Below are positions 1 through 10,543 of a stretch of 64,000 nt of DNA, piece after piece. This stretch comes from Phytophthora sp. 'mugwort'. Lineage: Eukaryota > Oomycota > Peronosporomycetes > Peronosporales > Peronosporaceae. Numbering within the stretch: the first letter of the stretch is position 1; each line of letters begins with the position of its first letter. The notes below the pieces were generated by a model that had not been told where the DNA came from, ran no database searches, and worked only from the letters and a program-made list of their open reading frames with translations. The DNA is taken from the NCBI GenBank assembly GCA_033558025.1, contig JAUCEF010000007.1, positions 1,922,001-1,986,000 on the forward strand. The letters are read 5' to 3'. A program made the position numbers and the translations under genes.

Positions 1-257
1 TGCCATCACGTAAGAAGAAGAAGCCGTAGCCACTCAGCCACTCCTATCACCTCCTCCGCTACAGTTTTGCCAGCACCCGGATTTTTAGACCTCGACTGTA
101 CGTCGTATCACACCATAACAATATCAACTGCAAAAAAAAAGATCGTTTTGGAAACGTAGCCATCCCATTTTCCAAACGTACCCATCTTATTTTCTACCAA
201 TCGCATTACGAAGAGAAAACGACGTGAAGCGAATCCAAATTTTCTGTAGCTTGCGTC
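1..257. other. 5' flank of VPS26C, no gene seen
   Basis: No coding segment is supported here. The stretch is the upstream flank of the VPS26C start codon, with a short A-run near 125-140. Nothing resembling an RNA gene or transposon was seen. Confidence 0.5.
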
Positions 258-1637
258 ATGAGCTCCACACTCGACGTGAAGCTCAATCGCATCGACCGTA
301 TCTTCCATCCTCATGTACGTCTACGTACCCCGTCCGATTCATAAGAATATAATGCATAACCCCATGCGTACCCCTCCTTTCTTCCAAGCAGGAGATCGTG
401 CAGGGCCAAGTGATCATCTCGTCCCCTAAGGGTTTCTCTCACCAGGGGCTGGCCATGAAGGTGGAGGGCAGCGCGCGTCTGCAATTGTCCTCCAAGGGTG
501 CAGGGCTCTTTGATGCCTTCTACAACAACGTATCGCCTCTGGAGCTCGTGTATTTCCACCTGCCTGTAGCCCCGGCGGGCAAAGTCCCTCCTGGCATCTC
601 CAAGTTCCCCTTCGAGTTCGAGCTGCAGGGCAACGAGGGCCAGGAGCTGCTGGAGACGTACCACGGCGTATATGTCTCCATTAAGTACGAGATCGTGTGT
701 GACTGCGTCCGAGGCATCATGAAGAACAAATTGCACAAGACGCTGGAGTTCGTGGTGGAGGTGCCGGTGAGTGGCTGAAAACATTGCTGCGAAAGGTGTT
801 GCAATAAGATTTTGACAGTGAAAATTGCTTTGGAATTTTATTTTTTCTAGCTGAGAGAACCTCTGCCAGACTCACCCGAAGAGTTCCATATTACGCCGGA
901 ATCGTTGGAGAATGTCCGACCGGTGAGAGGACTAAACTGTTTGTTGTCTCTACCTTTGCTGATAACTCTTATTTTTCTGTTACAGCAAAGTCTGTCAGCG
1001 ATGCCGTATTTTCACATTACGGGCAAGGTCCACCGCACGAACTGCCCAGTGAACTTGCCATTCACAGGCGAGGTACGAGATTGTGCTTTAGGCTGGTTTT
1101 CGTGCCGGGCGGGGCTAACGATGACTCGTTTTGGGGGTGCTAGATAGTTATCGAGGAAGCAAAAAGCCCGATCAAGTCGGTGGAGCTGCAGCTAATTCGA
1201 GTGGAAAGCGTGGCACATGCAGAAGGTGTCGCGAGAGACGGTAAAATTCAATGAGGACAGCTACGGTTTGCTGCATTCTTTGTAGGTCGACTGACGAGAT
1301 TGTGTGTGCTGGACTGTGCCTAAAAGCAACTGAGATTCAGAATGTCCAGATTGGATGGGGCGACGTGTGTCGACAAATGGCGATTCCGATTTACATGATC
1401 TTTCCACGCTTATTTACGTGTCCTACCATGCTGACTCCAGGTGCGTGCTTGGTTGGTGAATTGGTGAATTGCATAAAATCGGTGGGTGGTCTAACATTTT
1501 ACGCTTGGAATTTTTAAAATTCTTGAAATCTGTTTGAGTTGTTAGCTTTCAAGGTTGAATTCGAAACGAACGTAGTGGTGCTATTTGAAAATGGGAACAT
1601 GATTACGGAGAACTTCCCCATTACTCTATACCGGTAG
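258..1637 (+). CDS. VPS26C: VPS26C (DSCR3) arrestin-like subunit of the Retriever complex
   Basis: Seven exons: 258-314, 392-766, 851-922, 986-1072, 1144-1240, 1327-1440 and 1546-1637. Together they give 297 residues, the same length as human VPS26C/DSCR3. The start MSSTLDVKLNRIDRIFHPH followed by EIVQGQVIISS matches the family N-terminus. Conserved blocks follow in order: ETYHGVYVSIKYEIVCD, FHITPESLENV, KSPIKSVELQLIRVES, ATEIQNVQI, PIYMIFPRLFTCPT and MITENFPITLYR at the C-terminus. All introns are GT-AG and 62-105 bp long. In other eukaryotes VPS26C joins VPS35L and VPS29 in Retriever, which recycles membrane cargo from endosomes with the CCC complex and SNX17; that role here is by homology. 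Exon boundaries are inferred from phase and family alignment. Confidence 0.9.
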
Positions 1638-2028
1638 AACTCACAAGATCGCCTTTGCAAGCGAGCTTCGAGCGGTTGTTCTGTTGGTTTGATCAAGATG
1701 AAATAAATGAGTTAAGTAAAAAAAAATATGTTTTTAAATTGGTGTTCTTGACTACTGTAGTATGGGCCTACTACATCCCCAAGCTCGAGTGGCAGCAGCA
1801 CCGAATTAAGATACCAGTTCGATAAGCGCATCAAACTTCCCGAGGTCATTCATACACGCTCGACTCAGTAGACTATTCTTTCGATTGCGCAAGTCCACTT
1901 TACCTACCTAGCAGTTGTTGCAATTTGAGCATTAAATGTGCGTATATTTCCACCTGTTTTATTTCGAGGAGTGACTATGATAAGCTGCACCATTTCCATC
2001 AGTACAGCTATTCTGAAAATTTCCACGC
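1638..2028. other. Convergent 3' spacer between VPS26C and FPPS
   Basis: A 391-bp spacer between two genes that end toward each other. An AATAAA at 1702-1707, about 65 bp past the VPS26C stop, could serve as its polyadenylation signal. No other feature is apparent. Confidence 0.4.
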
Positions 2029-3459
2029 TTATTTGTTGCGCTTAAAGATCTTGCTAACCAGCAAAGTGAACACCTCCGACGGCATCATTGTCACCTGTGC
2101 GATCTCCTCAGAAAGCGTCTTGTACGTCTCGTCCTCGTAACGATGGTACACCGCAGCGAGGTCGAGCTCATTGTACAGCTTCTTGACGACCGCAATGGAC
2201 TCGAGGTCGTTGCGACCGTAGTTCTTCTTCAGCTTCTCCCTCTGTTCAGGCGTCGCGCGGTCAAGCGCCTGAACGACCAGCCAGCTGCACTTGTTGTCTT
2301 GGATGTCCGTGCCCACCTTGCCAATCACCTTCTCATCGCCATAGCAGTCCAAAAAGTCGTCCTGAATCTGGAAATACTCGCCAATCTGTACGCAAATCTT
2401 CTTGGCCAAATGATGTGAGGCCTCGTCGACAACGCCATTAAGGAACATGGCGCACGCAGCTGAGAGGTAGAACGTGTAGTACGCCGTCTTGTTGATCACG
2501 ATCTGACGGTAGCTGTGTGAATACAAAATCACCACAGCATTAGAATTTTTGCAAAGATATTTAGAAAATTCCATTCAGTGCCTGTACAGACCGCTCAACA
2601 GTAAAGCGGTCAAGGTCCACGTCGCCGTCCAGGGGCTGCGACGTCAGGTCCAGCAATTGACCGATTTCCGTGTGGAATATGACCTAGAAGAACAGATATG
2701 ATAACCAATTCGGTCACTACTCATTCCCTCCAACTGTATGGTTAACACTGGCAAGAAGTTTTACGTACGTCGTGGAAAGTTTCTACCAAATCCAAGTAGT
2801 ACGTCTCCGAGCGAAAGTACTTTTTTAGGATCTGAAACACGAATGCCTCGAGCAGGAACGCGTCGTTGATGGCGATCATCTTCACGTTGGGCTTGCGATA
2901 CCAACACGCCTGGCCACGACGCGTAATGGACTCGTCCATGATATCGTCCGCCACCAGGAAGAACGCTTGCAGCTGAGCAGATAATATTTAGCCCCCATAT
3001 TGATACAAAAAGTGGAGTATCTATTTCGTCCCCACGTACCCACTCAATGCACCATCCCAGCACACTAGCCTTCTCCTTGAGACCAGGATTGAGGGTCTTG
3101 GCTGGCGCCATCGCCTGCGTGCTACAGTCGCAACGACGCAACAATGAACACAACGATGTCATTGCCAATCAACAAACTGCCACCCACCAATGCACGACGC
3201 TGATGCCGCGGTTGAGCTTGCCGCCGATGCAGTTGTACTCGACCATCTCGTCCACCCAGTCGAGAGCCTCCTGGGGCAGCTGATGCTTGGTGCGCAGCAG
3301 CTCCAGCACCTCGAGCTTGAGCTTGCCGCACACGGCAATAAATTCTGCACATGCGGCAGTCAGGGGACAAGCAAGGGGAAATCTAGTCAGCACAATTGTA
3401 TTAAAGAAGAGTCGTGTCGTCCACCCTGGTCAATTGACACCTTCGCGCTCCTGAGCCAT
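2029..3459 (-). CDS. FPPS: Farnesyl diphosphate synthase
   Basis: Six exons in transcription order: 3459-3441, 3344-3188, 3121-3040, 2972-2769, 2683-2592 and 2512-2029. They encode 345 residues, typical of eukaryotic FPPS. The enzyme condenses DMAPP and IPP to geranyl and then farnesyl diphosphate for isoprenoid synthesis and prenylation. GGKLNRG, which precedes the first helices, is at about residue 40. The first aspartate-rich motif DDIMD is near 95-99, followed by TRRGQACW. The second motif DDFLD is near 235-239, after [18 protein letters not shown] is intact between them. The 19-bp first exon (MAQERE) was chosen because it restores the frame into [10 protein letters not shown]. The gene is divergent from the TPR gene across 145 bp. 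Confidence 0.9.
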
Positions 3460-3604
3460 TGTTGGGTGATCGGCAAGTGGGCAGAAGTGCACCACCCCAC
3501 GTTTTGGACCTCCTCAAATGAATATAAATCGCACTTAAACGAAATTCCGTTTAAGTACGAGGACACGAAACGACGTGAATAACGTAGCCAAGTGTTACAG
3601 AACC
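3460..3604. promoter_or_regulatory. Short divergent promoter, FPPS / TTC29-like gene
   Basis: Only 145 bp separate the FPPS start codon (minus strand) from the TPR gene start codon (plus strand), so both promoters must lie here or overlap the first exons. No clear TATA box or initiator consensus could be picked out by eye. Confidence 0.45.
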
Positions 3605-5063
3605 ATGGCGAGCAAGAAGCGGTTGGGAGACTCCGAGAGCCGACGGCAGCTCGACAATGATGGCTCCAGTCGACTAGCAGCAGTTAATGAGAAGCTTGTG
3701 GTGCATGAGACTCAGCAACGACCTGTGAGAGTGCAGCCTATGCGGGGATCCGGTGCGATCCCCGTCGGCTCGGGACAAACCTTAGTGAGCTGGAAAGACA
3801 CAGCAAGTGCCAGCAACACGTCACAAGCCGAACAGCAGGCGAAGATGAAGGAAGATATTTGCACGCAGTTGCTCATAGATGGATACGTGCAGTCGTACGT
3901 GGATCTCTTCTATCTCACGCACCGGAACGACTCCGCGACTCAAAACAGAGGGTCGGAAACTCAAACGAGTTTAAATGGAACTTCGTATGGTGCGAAGACC
4001 AGCGACTTTACGGTACTGGAGCTACCGGAGATGGAGTTCCTGCGTGACCAATTGGTATCAGCTGAGCACTGCAAGCGGCGCGGAGAGATCCCGGACGTCA
4101 TGGCAGCATATGACAGTCTAGCCACGTACTGCGCGGAAAAACAGGACCCCAAGACCATGATCTTCTTCTACGAGAAATGCCTCGAGATTGCGCGACTTGT
4201 CAAGGATCAGATCAGTGAAATGCGTGTGTTGAGTCAGATTGGTGGTGGCTATCACGCGGCGGGCGAACTGGAACAGGCTCGTCAGTATCTCGAGCTCTGT
4301 GTGGCAATCGCCAAGGTTGTGTACGAGCACGACGACGACGAAGAGCTCCGCGGGGAGGCGTATGCACAGCTTGGCAAAGTGTACGTGGATCTAGCATTGC
4401 GTCACGAGCAGGCGAAGCAGTTCCTGGAGGCGATCGACCTGTACAAACTTCGTCTAGATTGCGCGATCAAGTCGCACGATGCGGAGGCACAAGCTCATGC
4501 GCAATTCAAGATCGGCACCAGCTACAACGCGCTTGATGAACCTGTCAACGCTCTCCCCTTCCTAGAGATCAATGTGTGTTGCTGCTCATGGTCGTCGATA
4601 GAGATTGTACTCACTCTCCTGCGTTCTTCTGTGTCTGTAGCTCGCAGCAGCACGTCAGAATGGAGACGCGGAGGGGGAGGGCAATATCTGCGCGGCGTTG
4701 GCCACTGCGCACGAGAAGCTCAGGAACCAACAGCTCTCGATCGAGTTTCTCAATCAATACGTGACAATCGCCACGCGTGCTGAAAACGTCGTCAATCAGG
4801 CAGATGCCTGCGCGCGACTAGGCCAGATCTACACTGCTTCACAGAATTTCCAGCGCGCACGGGAGATGCATGAGAAGAATTATGAGCTCGTCCAAGCTGT
4901 CGCCTCTCGATCAGGCGACCGCCTAGCGCAGAACATCTCCCGAGTTAGTGTCGGGGCCGCTCGCGCGAACGACAAACTCGCCACGCTGCTCGCTCTCGTA
5001 AAGGACGATTTCCACGGTCTCTTGGCGTGGAAGAACACGCGGGCATTGCCCACAACTGACTAA
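3605..5063 (+). CDS. TTC29: TPR protein resembling axonemal TTC29
   Basis: Two exons, 3605-4573 and 4641-5063, encode 463 residues; human TTC29 is of similar size. The start is an ACCATGG-context codon at 3605. After a low-complexity N-terminus (about 1-75) comes a conserved-looking DGYVQSYVDLFYL. From about residue 160 there are successive TPR helices, for example DVMAAYDSLATYCAEK, TMIFFYEKCLEIARL, QARQYLELCVAIAKVV, EAYAQLGKVYVDLAL and ADACARLGQIYTASQNF. TTC29 is linked to axonemal dynein and intraflagellar transport, so a role in zoospore flagella is likely. That is inference, because TPR arrays are easily confused with other families. A short acidic DDDEE break lies mid-array. Confidence 0.7.
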
Positions 5064-5138
5064 CGCTGCCATCCCGAGCAATAGCAATACAAAACAAACT
5101 CTTACACCGTCTATTCTCCCCACGCAAAAAATCGTTGG

Positions 5139-5582
5139 TTAGTTGGCAGCTTTAGCAGCAGTCGGCTCGTCCGGCGTAGGCGGGTCTACGATGCTCACGC
5201 GTAGCAAGCGACCGTCCAGCTCCTGGCCGTTCATCTCAATTGCCGCTTCCAGCGCCTCGTCGAACGTCTCATACACCAGGGACGCCCACAGATGCGTGGA
5301 CGAGTGGTTAGGTGTCAGCAGCTTGGCCTCCTCCAGCGTTCCGTAGCCCGAAAACACCTCGCGCAGCCGCGTCTCGTCCGTCTTCAAGTGCAAACCTGCA
5401 ACAGTCAGAGCGTTAGGCATCGATTGCGACATGGATACACTCAATTTACGGCGCCAAATCGGCCTCCTACCGATCACAGAGACGTGCGTCGACAACATCC
5501 GACAGCTGTCCACCGCCGGCGCCTGGACGCTCTGGCGTAGCGATCGCAGCGCCACCACTCCACCTCGACGCATTGCCATCAT
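5139..5582 (-). CDS. Small single-RRM protein, probably mitochondrial
   Basis: Two exons, 5582-5471 and 5395-5139, separated by a 75-bp GT-AG intron whose length is a multiple of three, so the frame stays open if it is not spliced. Splicing gives THVSVIGLHLKTDETRLREVF, a good RRM first strand and helix; the unspliced form would interrupt it. The RRM continues through GTLEEAKLLTPN, SLVYETFDEALEAAIEMNG and LDGRLLRVSIVDPP. The N-terminus MMAMRRGGVVALRSLRQSV is basic, hydroxylated and free of acidic residues, as in mitochondrial targeting peptides. The start could also be the third ATG at 5573. A role in organellar RNA binding is inference. Confidence 0.75.
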   Translation of the reverse strand: MMAMRRGGVVALRSLRQSVQAPAVDSCRMLSTHVSVIGRRPIWRRKLSVSMSQSMPNALTVAGLHLKTDETRLREVFSGYGTLEEAKLLTPNHSSTHLWASLVYETFDEALEAAIEMNGQELDGRLLRVSIVDPPTPDEPTAAKAAN

Positions 5583-5827
5583 CAATATGTGGCAATAAGC
5601 TTGTTCTTTTAGCAAAACAAAAATCCCTCTACAAGAACCCATCTTGTAATAGCTCAGCACACACATTTGCACAAAAGACGCCAGTCGGCGAAGAAGCTCT
5701 TCGGTGCGTCTCCCACCCGCGCTCCACAGACCCCCAACGCTGTCTGCTGGGTCATCTCTCCTCTATAGATCGTTATCCATCTGTTTATCTACTTCTTTCT
5801 TGTCGACCTTCCTAAAATTCTGTCGAA

Positions 5828-8020
5828 ATGGCACAAGTAGCTGGCGATAAAGTCATGACGGAGCTTTCGGCGAACGCGACGCCCCCAGGCAGCAACGGGG
5901 GCGACGCCCGCCCGCGTCACCGCTCGTCCGCCAGTCGACAGAGTGTGTTGCCGGTGCTACAGTTCTGGAAAGCCTTTGATCTCGACAGCAAGCGCGTGCT
6001 ACTGGATTCACAAGGAAGCACTATGAAGAGCGAGAAAGATGCGAGTGTCCGTTCCCGCAAGAAGCTGGCGGAAACCACCAAGCATTTTCGACGACTGGCT
6101 ACGGATGCTGACAAGGTCGCAGGCGCGGGGCCGCTGCTCAAGGCGTACCAGGAAGAAATCGACCACTTGACACGACGCGCCAAGTTTTCAGAGAACGCCT
6201 TCTTCCAGTTGTACAAGGGCCTGTATGCAGCTCCTGACCCTGCACCAGCTTTGGCAATAGCGGCTGCAACCTCAGGCACTGACGATTTGGCCGAGGAGAA
6301 CAAGAAGTTGAAGCGGGAGCTAAAGGAGTACGAGGCCGAGTTTGCGACCTTAAAGAACCAGGATATCACCATTCGGAACTTGGAAGAGCAGGTTGCTTCA
6401 GCGGCCCGGGAGCAGGAGGACGCCGTGCATCAGCAAGTGGAACAGCGCACTAGGGAGCTGGAGGACCAACTGGAGAACGCTCGACTCGAGTGGGCGCAAC
6501 AGCGTCGGGACTATGAACGGCAGCTGGAAGCTTCTCGTGCTGAGCTGCGTGAAGCATTTGCCAAGCTGGATGCGATGCAGTCGGATCTGTTCGCGCACAA
6601 GCAGCGCTCGGGGCTTGCCCGTAATGCGCTGGATGCTGAAATGGAGGCCATTTCGCAGGAGTCGCTGCTGTCACAGACTCTGCAGTTGGAGAATGCGCAG
6701 CTTAAGAAGCAACTCGATGAGCTGCTTAGTGCTACGACATCGTCGGAGGTCCTTGACGCCCGCTCGTCGACACTTCCAAGTGCTGACACGAACGCAAGCG
6801 AAAGTATACAGTCAGTGAGGGGAATGCAGGCAGAACAGGATGCAGTCGTTGCGGTGCTGCGTCAAGAAGTATTCCGTCTGAAAGAAGCCCATGCGACGGC
6901 AAGTGCAGTCGCAGCAGAGGAATCGAAGCGATTTAAACGTGCGTTGGAGAGCGCTCAACAAGCGCAGAAGAGTCTGGAAGCTCAGTTGGCTGCACGTCCA
7001 ACTAGCGAGAAATTTCACGAGGTGACGCGGAAGCTACGTGTTCTACAACAACTGGAGTATAATATTGTCGAGGACGATGATGAAAGGAGCAAGCCTTCTT
7101 CTCTGGACGCAGCGGAGGACACTGAAGCTGCTGGTGGCCTGGAAGCAGCTACTGTGGATGTGGAAAAAATCCTAGTATCTCGTGTCCGTCGTCTGGAACA
7201 CTCACTCCAAGAGTGTGAGCGAAAGCTACAGACTCGGACAACACAAGTGCAAGAAATCCAAGGCGAAATTCACGACCGCGACGCCAAAATTCGAGAACAA
7301 GCCACACTTATTCGCAACTTGGAGGAGAATGTAGCAGCGTTGGAAAAGGCTCGACGAAACCGCACGTCCGGTGTGATCGGAGGCGACATTGGCTCTGAGA
7401 TCCTCATGGACGCCATGGAAGACCAATTTACTGGGACCTCGGGGTCTTCACGTGGTGTAGCAGCAGCAACTGCAGACTCTATGTGTTCCAGTGCCACCAC
7501 TTCGTCAGACAGCAAGATGCTGGAGATTGTTCGTGGCCAGCGCGACCGCTTTCGCGAGCGCATGAAAGAACTGCAGAGCGAGAAAACCCGTGTGGAAGAG
7601 CTCGCGCAGTCGTACAAGAGCACAGTGGCGCGTCTCGAGACGGACAACATGCAGTTGTACCACAAGATTCGTTATTTGCAGAGTTACGGTGGGGACAGCA
7701 AGTCTGCGGGGTCTCGCGTCAGGCCCAATTTCTCAGCTTTGGAAGATGGAAGTGGGGGCGCGTCCGATGTCGAAGCGCGCTACCGTGGCATGTACGAAGA
7801 GAAGTTGAATCCGTTTGTGCAGTTTAACAAGATGGAGAACCAACAGCGCTTTACGAATCTTAACCCGGTGGACAAAATCCTGCTTACAAGCGCCAAGCTG
7901 CTGCTGGGCCACCGCATCACTCGCAACATGGCGTTCGGATATATCTTGCTGCTGCACTTCCTTGTGGTGGCCACGCTCTATTCGTTCATGCACGTGTGCG
8001 GGGTCACTAACGATTCATAA
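5828..8020 (+). CDS. CASP: Golgin CASP, Golgi tail-anchored coiled-coil protein
   Basis: A single exon of 730 residues. The N-terminus has the CASP signature FWKAFDLDSKRVLLD, then HLTRRAKFSENAFFQLYKGLY at about 105-125. A long coiled coil follows, rich in E, Q, L and R heptads (about 150-620). The C-terminal CASP domain has RGQRDRFRERMKELQ, NMQLYHKIRYLQSY, RYRGMYEEKLNPFVQFNKME and LTSAKLLLGHRITRNMAFG. It ends in one transmembrane helix (GYILLLHFLVVATLYSF) with a 10-residue lumenal tail. CASP is a type IV Golgi membrane tether in intra-Golgi retrograde traffic. No intron is needed and the reading frame is clean. Confidence 0.93.
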   Translation: MAQVAGDKVMTELSANATPPGSNGGDARPRHRSSASRQSVLPVLQFWKAFDLDSKRVLLDSQGSTMKSEKDASVRSRKKLAETTKHFRRLATDADKVAGAGPLLKAYQEEIDHLTRRAKFSENAFFQLYKGLYAAPDPAPALAIAAATSGTDDLAEENKKLKRELKEYEAEFATLKNQDITIRNLEEQVASAAREQEDAVHQQVEQRTRELEDQLENARLEWAQQRRDYERQLEASRAELREAFAKLDAMQSDLFAHKQRSGLARNALDAEMEAISQESLLSQTLQLENAQLKKQLDELLSATTSSEVLDARSSTLPSADTNASESIQSVRGMQAEQDAVVAVLRQEVFRLKEAHATASAVAAEESKRFKRALESAQQAQKSLEAQLAARPTSEKFHEVTRKLRVLQQLEYNIVEDDDERSKPSSLDAAEDTEAAGGLEAATVDVEKILVSRVRRLEHSLQECERKLQTRTTQVQEIQGEIHDRDAKIREQATLIRNLEENVAALEKARRNRTSGVIGGDIGSEILMDAMEDQFTGTSGSSRGVAAATADSMCSSATTSSDSKMLEIVRGQRDRFRERMKELQSEKTRVEELAQSYKSTVARLETDNMQLYHKIRYLQSYGGDSKSAGSRVRPNFSALEDGSGGASDVEARYRGMYEEKLNPFVQFNKMENQQRFTNLNPVDKILLTSAKLLLGHRITRNMAFGYILLLHFLVVATLYSFMHVCGVTNDS

Positions 8021-8204
8021 GTGGCAAATGTAGGGTCTTAAGGAGAAAAAAGTTAACAGAAGACAAAATATATGTACTGGATAAAAGTGCATCGGCATGT
8101 TGAAGCTAATTGACTACTATTTAGCAACGATTTACTAATTTGTGTATTTAAGCAAGTAAAATATTTAATTTTCTGGTGAGACTCTGCTCACTTGAGCAAT
8201 CGCG

Positions 8205-8690
8205 ATGGGTGTGTGGCAGACCGCGGCAAAGGTGGCGCTGTGGCTGCCGGTGGGCGTGACGGTGAACGCGTTGGGTGTGAGCTTGGCGAGTGTCAAAGGC
8301 CGCTCCATGCAGCCGGCGCTCAATGACGGGCTGACACAAGACGCAGTGCGCGACCGCGTACTGCTGGACAAGTTCTCGGTGCAGATGCGGCACCGCTACC
8401 GGCGCGGCGACGTTGTGGTGCTCGAGTCGCCCGAGGCAGCGGGCCAGTTCCTGATCAAGCGGCTGGTGGCGCTGGAGGAGGATCTCGTGACGGACCGCAG
8501 TGGCCGCCACCACATGGTGCCCGTGGGAAAATGCTGGGTGGAGGGCGACAACCCTACGTTCAGCGACGACAGCGACTCGTTCGGCCCTGTACCGCTCGCG
8601 CTCATCGACTCACGCGTCATAGCCGTCGTGTGGCCGCCCAACGAGATGAAGATTGTGCGCTCCAAGCTGTCGGACCGAGTCAACATATAG
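8205..8690 (+). CDS. IMP2: Mitochondrial inner membrane protease subunit 2
   Basis: Intronless, 161 residues. The family is S26 (signal peptidase I-like). The catalytic serine is Ser34 in KGRSMQPAL and the general base is Lys85 in FLIKRLVAL. The box GKCWVEGDNP and the substrate-binding DSFGPVPLALI complete the fold. One N-terminal hydrophobic segment (about 8-28) anchors it in the inner membrane with the active site in the intermembrane space. The enzyme removes bipartite sorting signals from intermembrane-space proteins, normally paired with IMP1, which is not in this window. IMP2 is distinguished from IMP1 by NPTFSDDSDSFGPVP and its spacing. Confidence 0.9.
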   Translation: MGVWQTAAKVALWLPVGVTVNALGVSLASVKGRSMQPALNDGLTQDAVRDRVLLDKFSVQMRHRYRRGDVVVLESPEAAGQFLIKRLVALEEDLVTDRSGRHHMVPVGKCWVEGDNPTFSDDSDSFGPVPLALIDSRVIAVVWPPNEMKIVRSKLSDRVNI

Positions 8691-9724
8691 AGGAAAAAGC
8701 ACGGTGAAGGGAGAGAAGGCAGAGGGGCTTAAATGACAAGCATTGTTAGTTTCGACTGTTGGGTGGGGTAGTGGACTGACAAAGCCGCAATGCTTGCGTT
8801 GCGTTTGAATTGAGCTCGGTATTTGTGAAGGTGCTGCATAGGCGCTTGTTCTTCCGCGGGTCTTTCGAGATGAGTGACCATTCCATGGAGCGCTGTGCGT
8901 CGATCAGACGCAAATCATCGCATGACTGGCCGTGGCTGCTGTCGTTCTGGTGCCGATGTGCAGATGGCAGCAGTCTGCTAAACACTCTGCTGTCAGTACA
9001 GGCCATACATGGCCACCGGAATCCGATGCTTAAGGCCACAGCTGCTACGTCCAACATGGCTGAAATGTTTGAGAAGTTGGTTGACTGTATTCTCCCCGCC
9101 AGCTCGCGCTCTCTCGCAGCTCTCGTCAACTGCGCATGGTACGAGAGGACAGCTAGCTTGCAAAACTACTTAGCGCTAGTCGCAAGGCAGTCGTCAGCTC
9201 GCCGGAAAGCGCCACGGTGAGTATTCAATCGGCCGGGACGATGAATGCGCGGATACGAAGGCAGTCGAGCTTACATGTATGTATCCGTGTCGTTGTTCGG
9301 CCAATTAATTACCAACGATCAGCACCGAGTTGTGCTGATCAACTCTGTACTGTAGACATGGGTAACGGTAGACATGGTGAGCGAGAAACACGTTCTCCTA
9401 ACTTCCAGCGGCGTCAACATTCGACACAACACCGCGCAATATCACGATCGAGTTCACTGCCAGCGAATGCACACCAACGTTGCCGGCAAGGATGGAATGG
9501 AAACGTTGGGTCAGAAAATGTGGTGATGAAATACCTTATCGTGTGGTGCAATTGTGCAAGTTGGCACCGACACCTTTAACTAGTCGCTTGTAAATACATA
9601 TCGAACACTCTATAATACAGGACGGGCGTCACCAAACTGAGACGCCGATAGATAGAGGGGTGGTTGTCGGATGAAGACGGGGGAAATAGCTCAGCGGACT
9701 GCACAGCTGCAGCACCCGCTGAAC
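8691..9724. other. Gene-free spacer between IMP2 and the FYVE gene
   Basis: About 1 kb with overlapping ORFs on both strands (for example 8810-9220 plus and 8746-9129 minus), none with recognisable domains or biased composition. I see no supported gene, tRNA or mobile element here. Confidence 0.45.
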
Positions 9725-10543
9725 TCAATTGCAGAAGCGGCGGATGCGAGCCGAGTCCGACTGGCTGATAAGTGCGTTGGTCTTGCAGTCGATGGAGCAG
9801 AAGCCGTCGACAGGCGCGAACGCCTTCTGGAACGACTGCGCGCAGTTGCGGCACTTGCTCGTCTCCGAGTGGATGGTCGTGCCGTAGTGCGACGAGCGAT
9901 TCTCGAGCGTCACTTCCTCGCTCAGGATGTAGAAGGCGCTGCGGCCCGAGCCGCTCCACGGCTTGAGCGTCACGTAGCTGTAGTCTATGAGACGTAGGAA
10001 CAGCGCGGCGCAGCCCGTTCGGCTGGACATGATGCCGGCATCCATGAGCCAACTCACGGCCTCGGACTGCACGAAATATTGGTACTGTAGCTTGGACCGC
10101 TTTTCACGCGACGTCTGGGCCAGCACGTCCACAGCGCGGAAGATAAGTTCCTCCTCAACGTCACCCAGTTGCTCATTGTCTGAGGACTCGCTGGTCGCAG
10201 CCGCCGACTCGAGACCGGACAGGGAATGTGTGGATGGGGACGAGGCCATGGTGGCCTCGGCCAGCGCGTGGCAGTGCGTACACACGCGAACGCGGCCCTT
10301 GTAGCCGAGCTCCGGTAGCCGCACGTAGAACGGCGAGCACTCGGCGCACACGAGCTCCCCGCACGCGCGGCAGTGGTGACGACGGCGCATCCAGATGGAG
10401 AAGTCGTTGCCGCAGCACAGGCAAGAGTCGCTGGCGGCGTCAGGGCGCCACTGCGGTGGGCTTCCCCCTTCCTTGCAGACCAGCGGGCTGCTGGCGTTGG
10501 TCAACGCCAGAGGCGAGTCGCACGCAGTCACGGACACACCCAT
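9725..10543 (-). CDS. FYVE zinc finger plus DEP-like domain protein
   Basis: A single exon of 272 residues. The FYVE finger has all three hallmarks: WRPD at 32-35, RRRHHCRACG at 53-62 and RVC at 86-88. All eight zinc ligands are present (Cys41, 44, 58, 61, 66, 69, 88, 91). This predicts binding to phosphatidylinositol 3-phosphate on endosomes. Residues about 145-210 (YFVQSEAVSWLMDAG to GRSAFYIL) resemble a DEP domain. A C-terminal C-x2-C and C-x3-C pair (CRNC, CSIDC) may form a further small zinc site. FYVE-DEP combinations are common in oomycetes; the pathway of this one is unknown. Confidence 0.85.
   Translation of the reverse strand: MGVSVTACDSPLALTNASSPLVCKEGGSPPQWRPDAASDSCLCCGNDFSIWMRRRHHCRACGELVCAECSPFYVRLPELGYKGRVRVCTHCHALAEATMASSPSTHSLSGLESAAATSESSDNEQLGDVEEELIFRAVDVLAQTSREKRSKLQYQYFVQSEAVSWLMDAGIMSSRTGCAALFLRLIDYSYVTLKPWSGSGRSAFYILSEEVTLENRSSHYGTTIHSETSKCRNCAQSFQKAFAPVDGFCSIDCKTNALISQSDSARIRRFCN

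Noticed and set aside
8810..9220. 136-codon plus-strand ORF between IMP2 and the FYVE gene
   Set aside because: No domain, overlapping frame of similar length on the other strand, and composition typical of chance ORFs in GC-moderate DNA.
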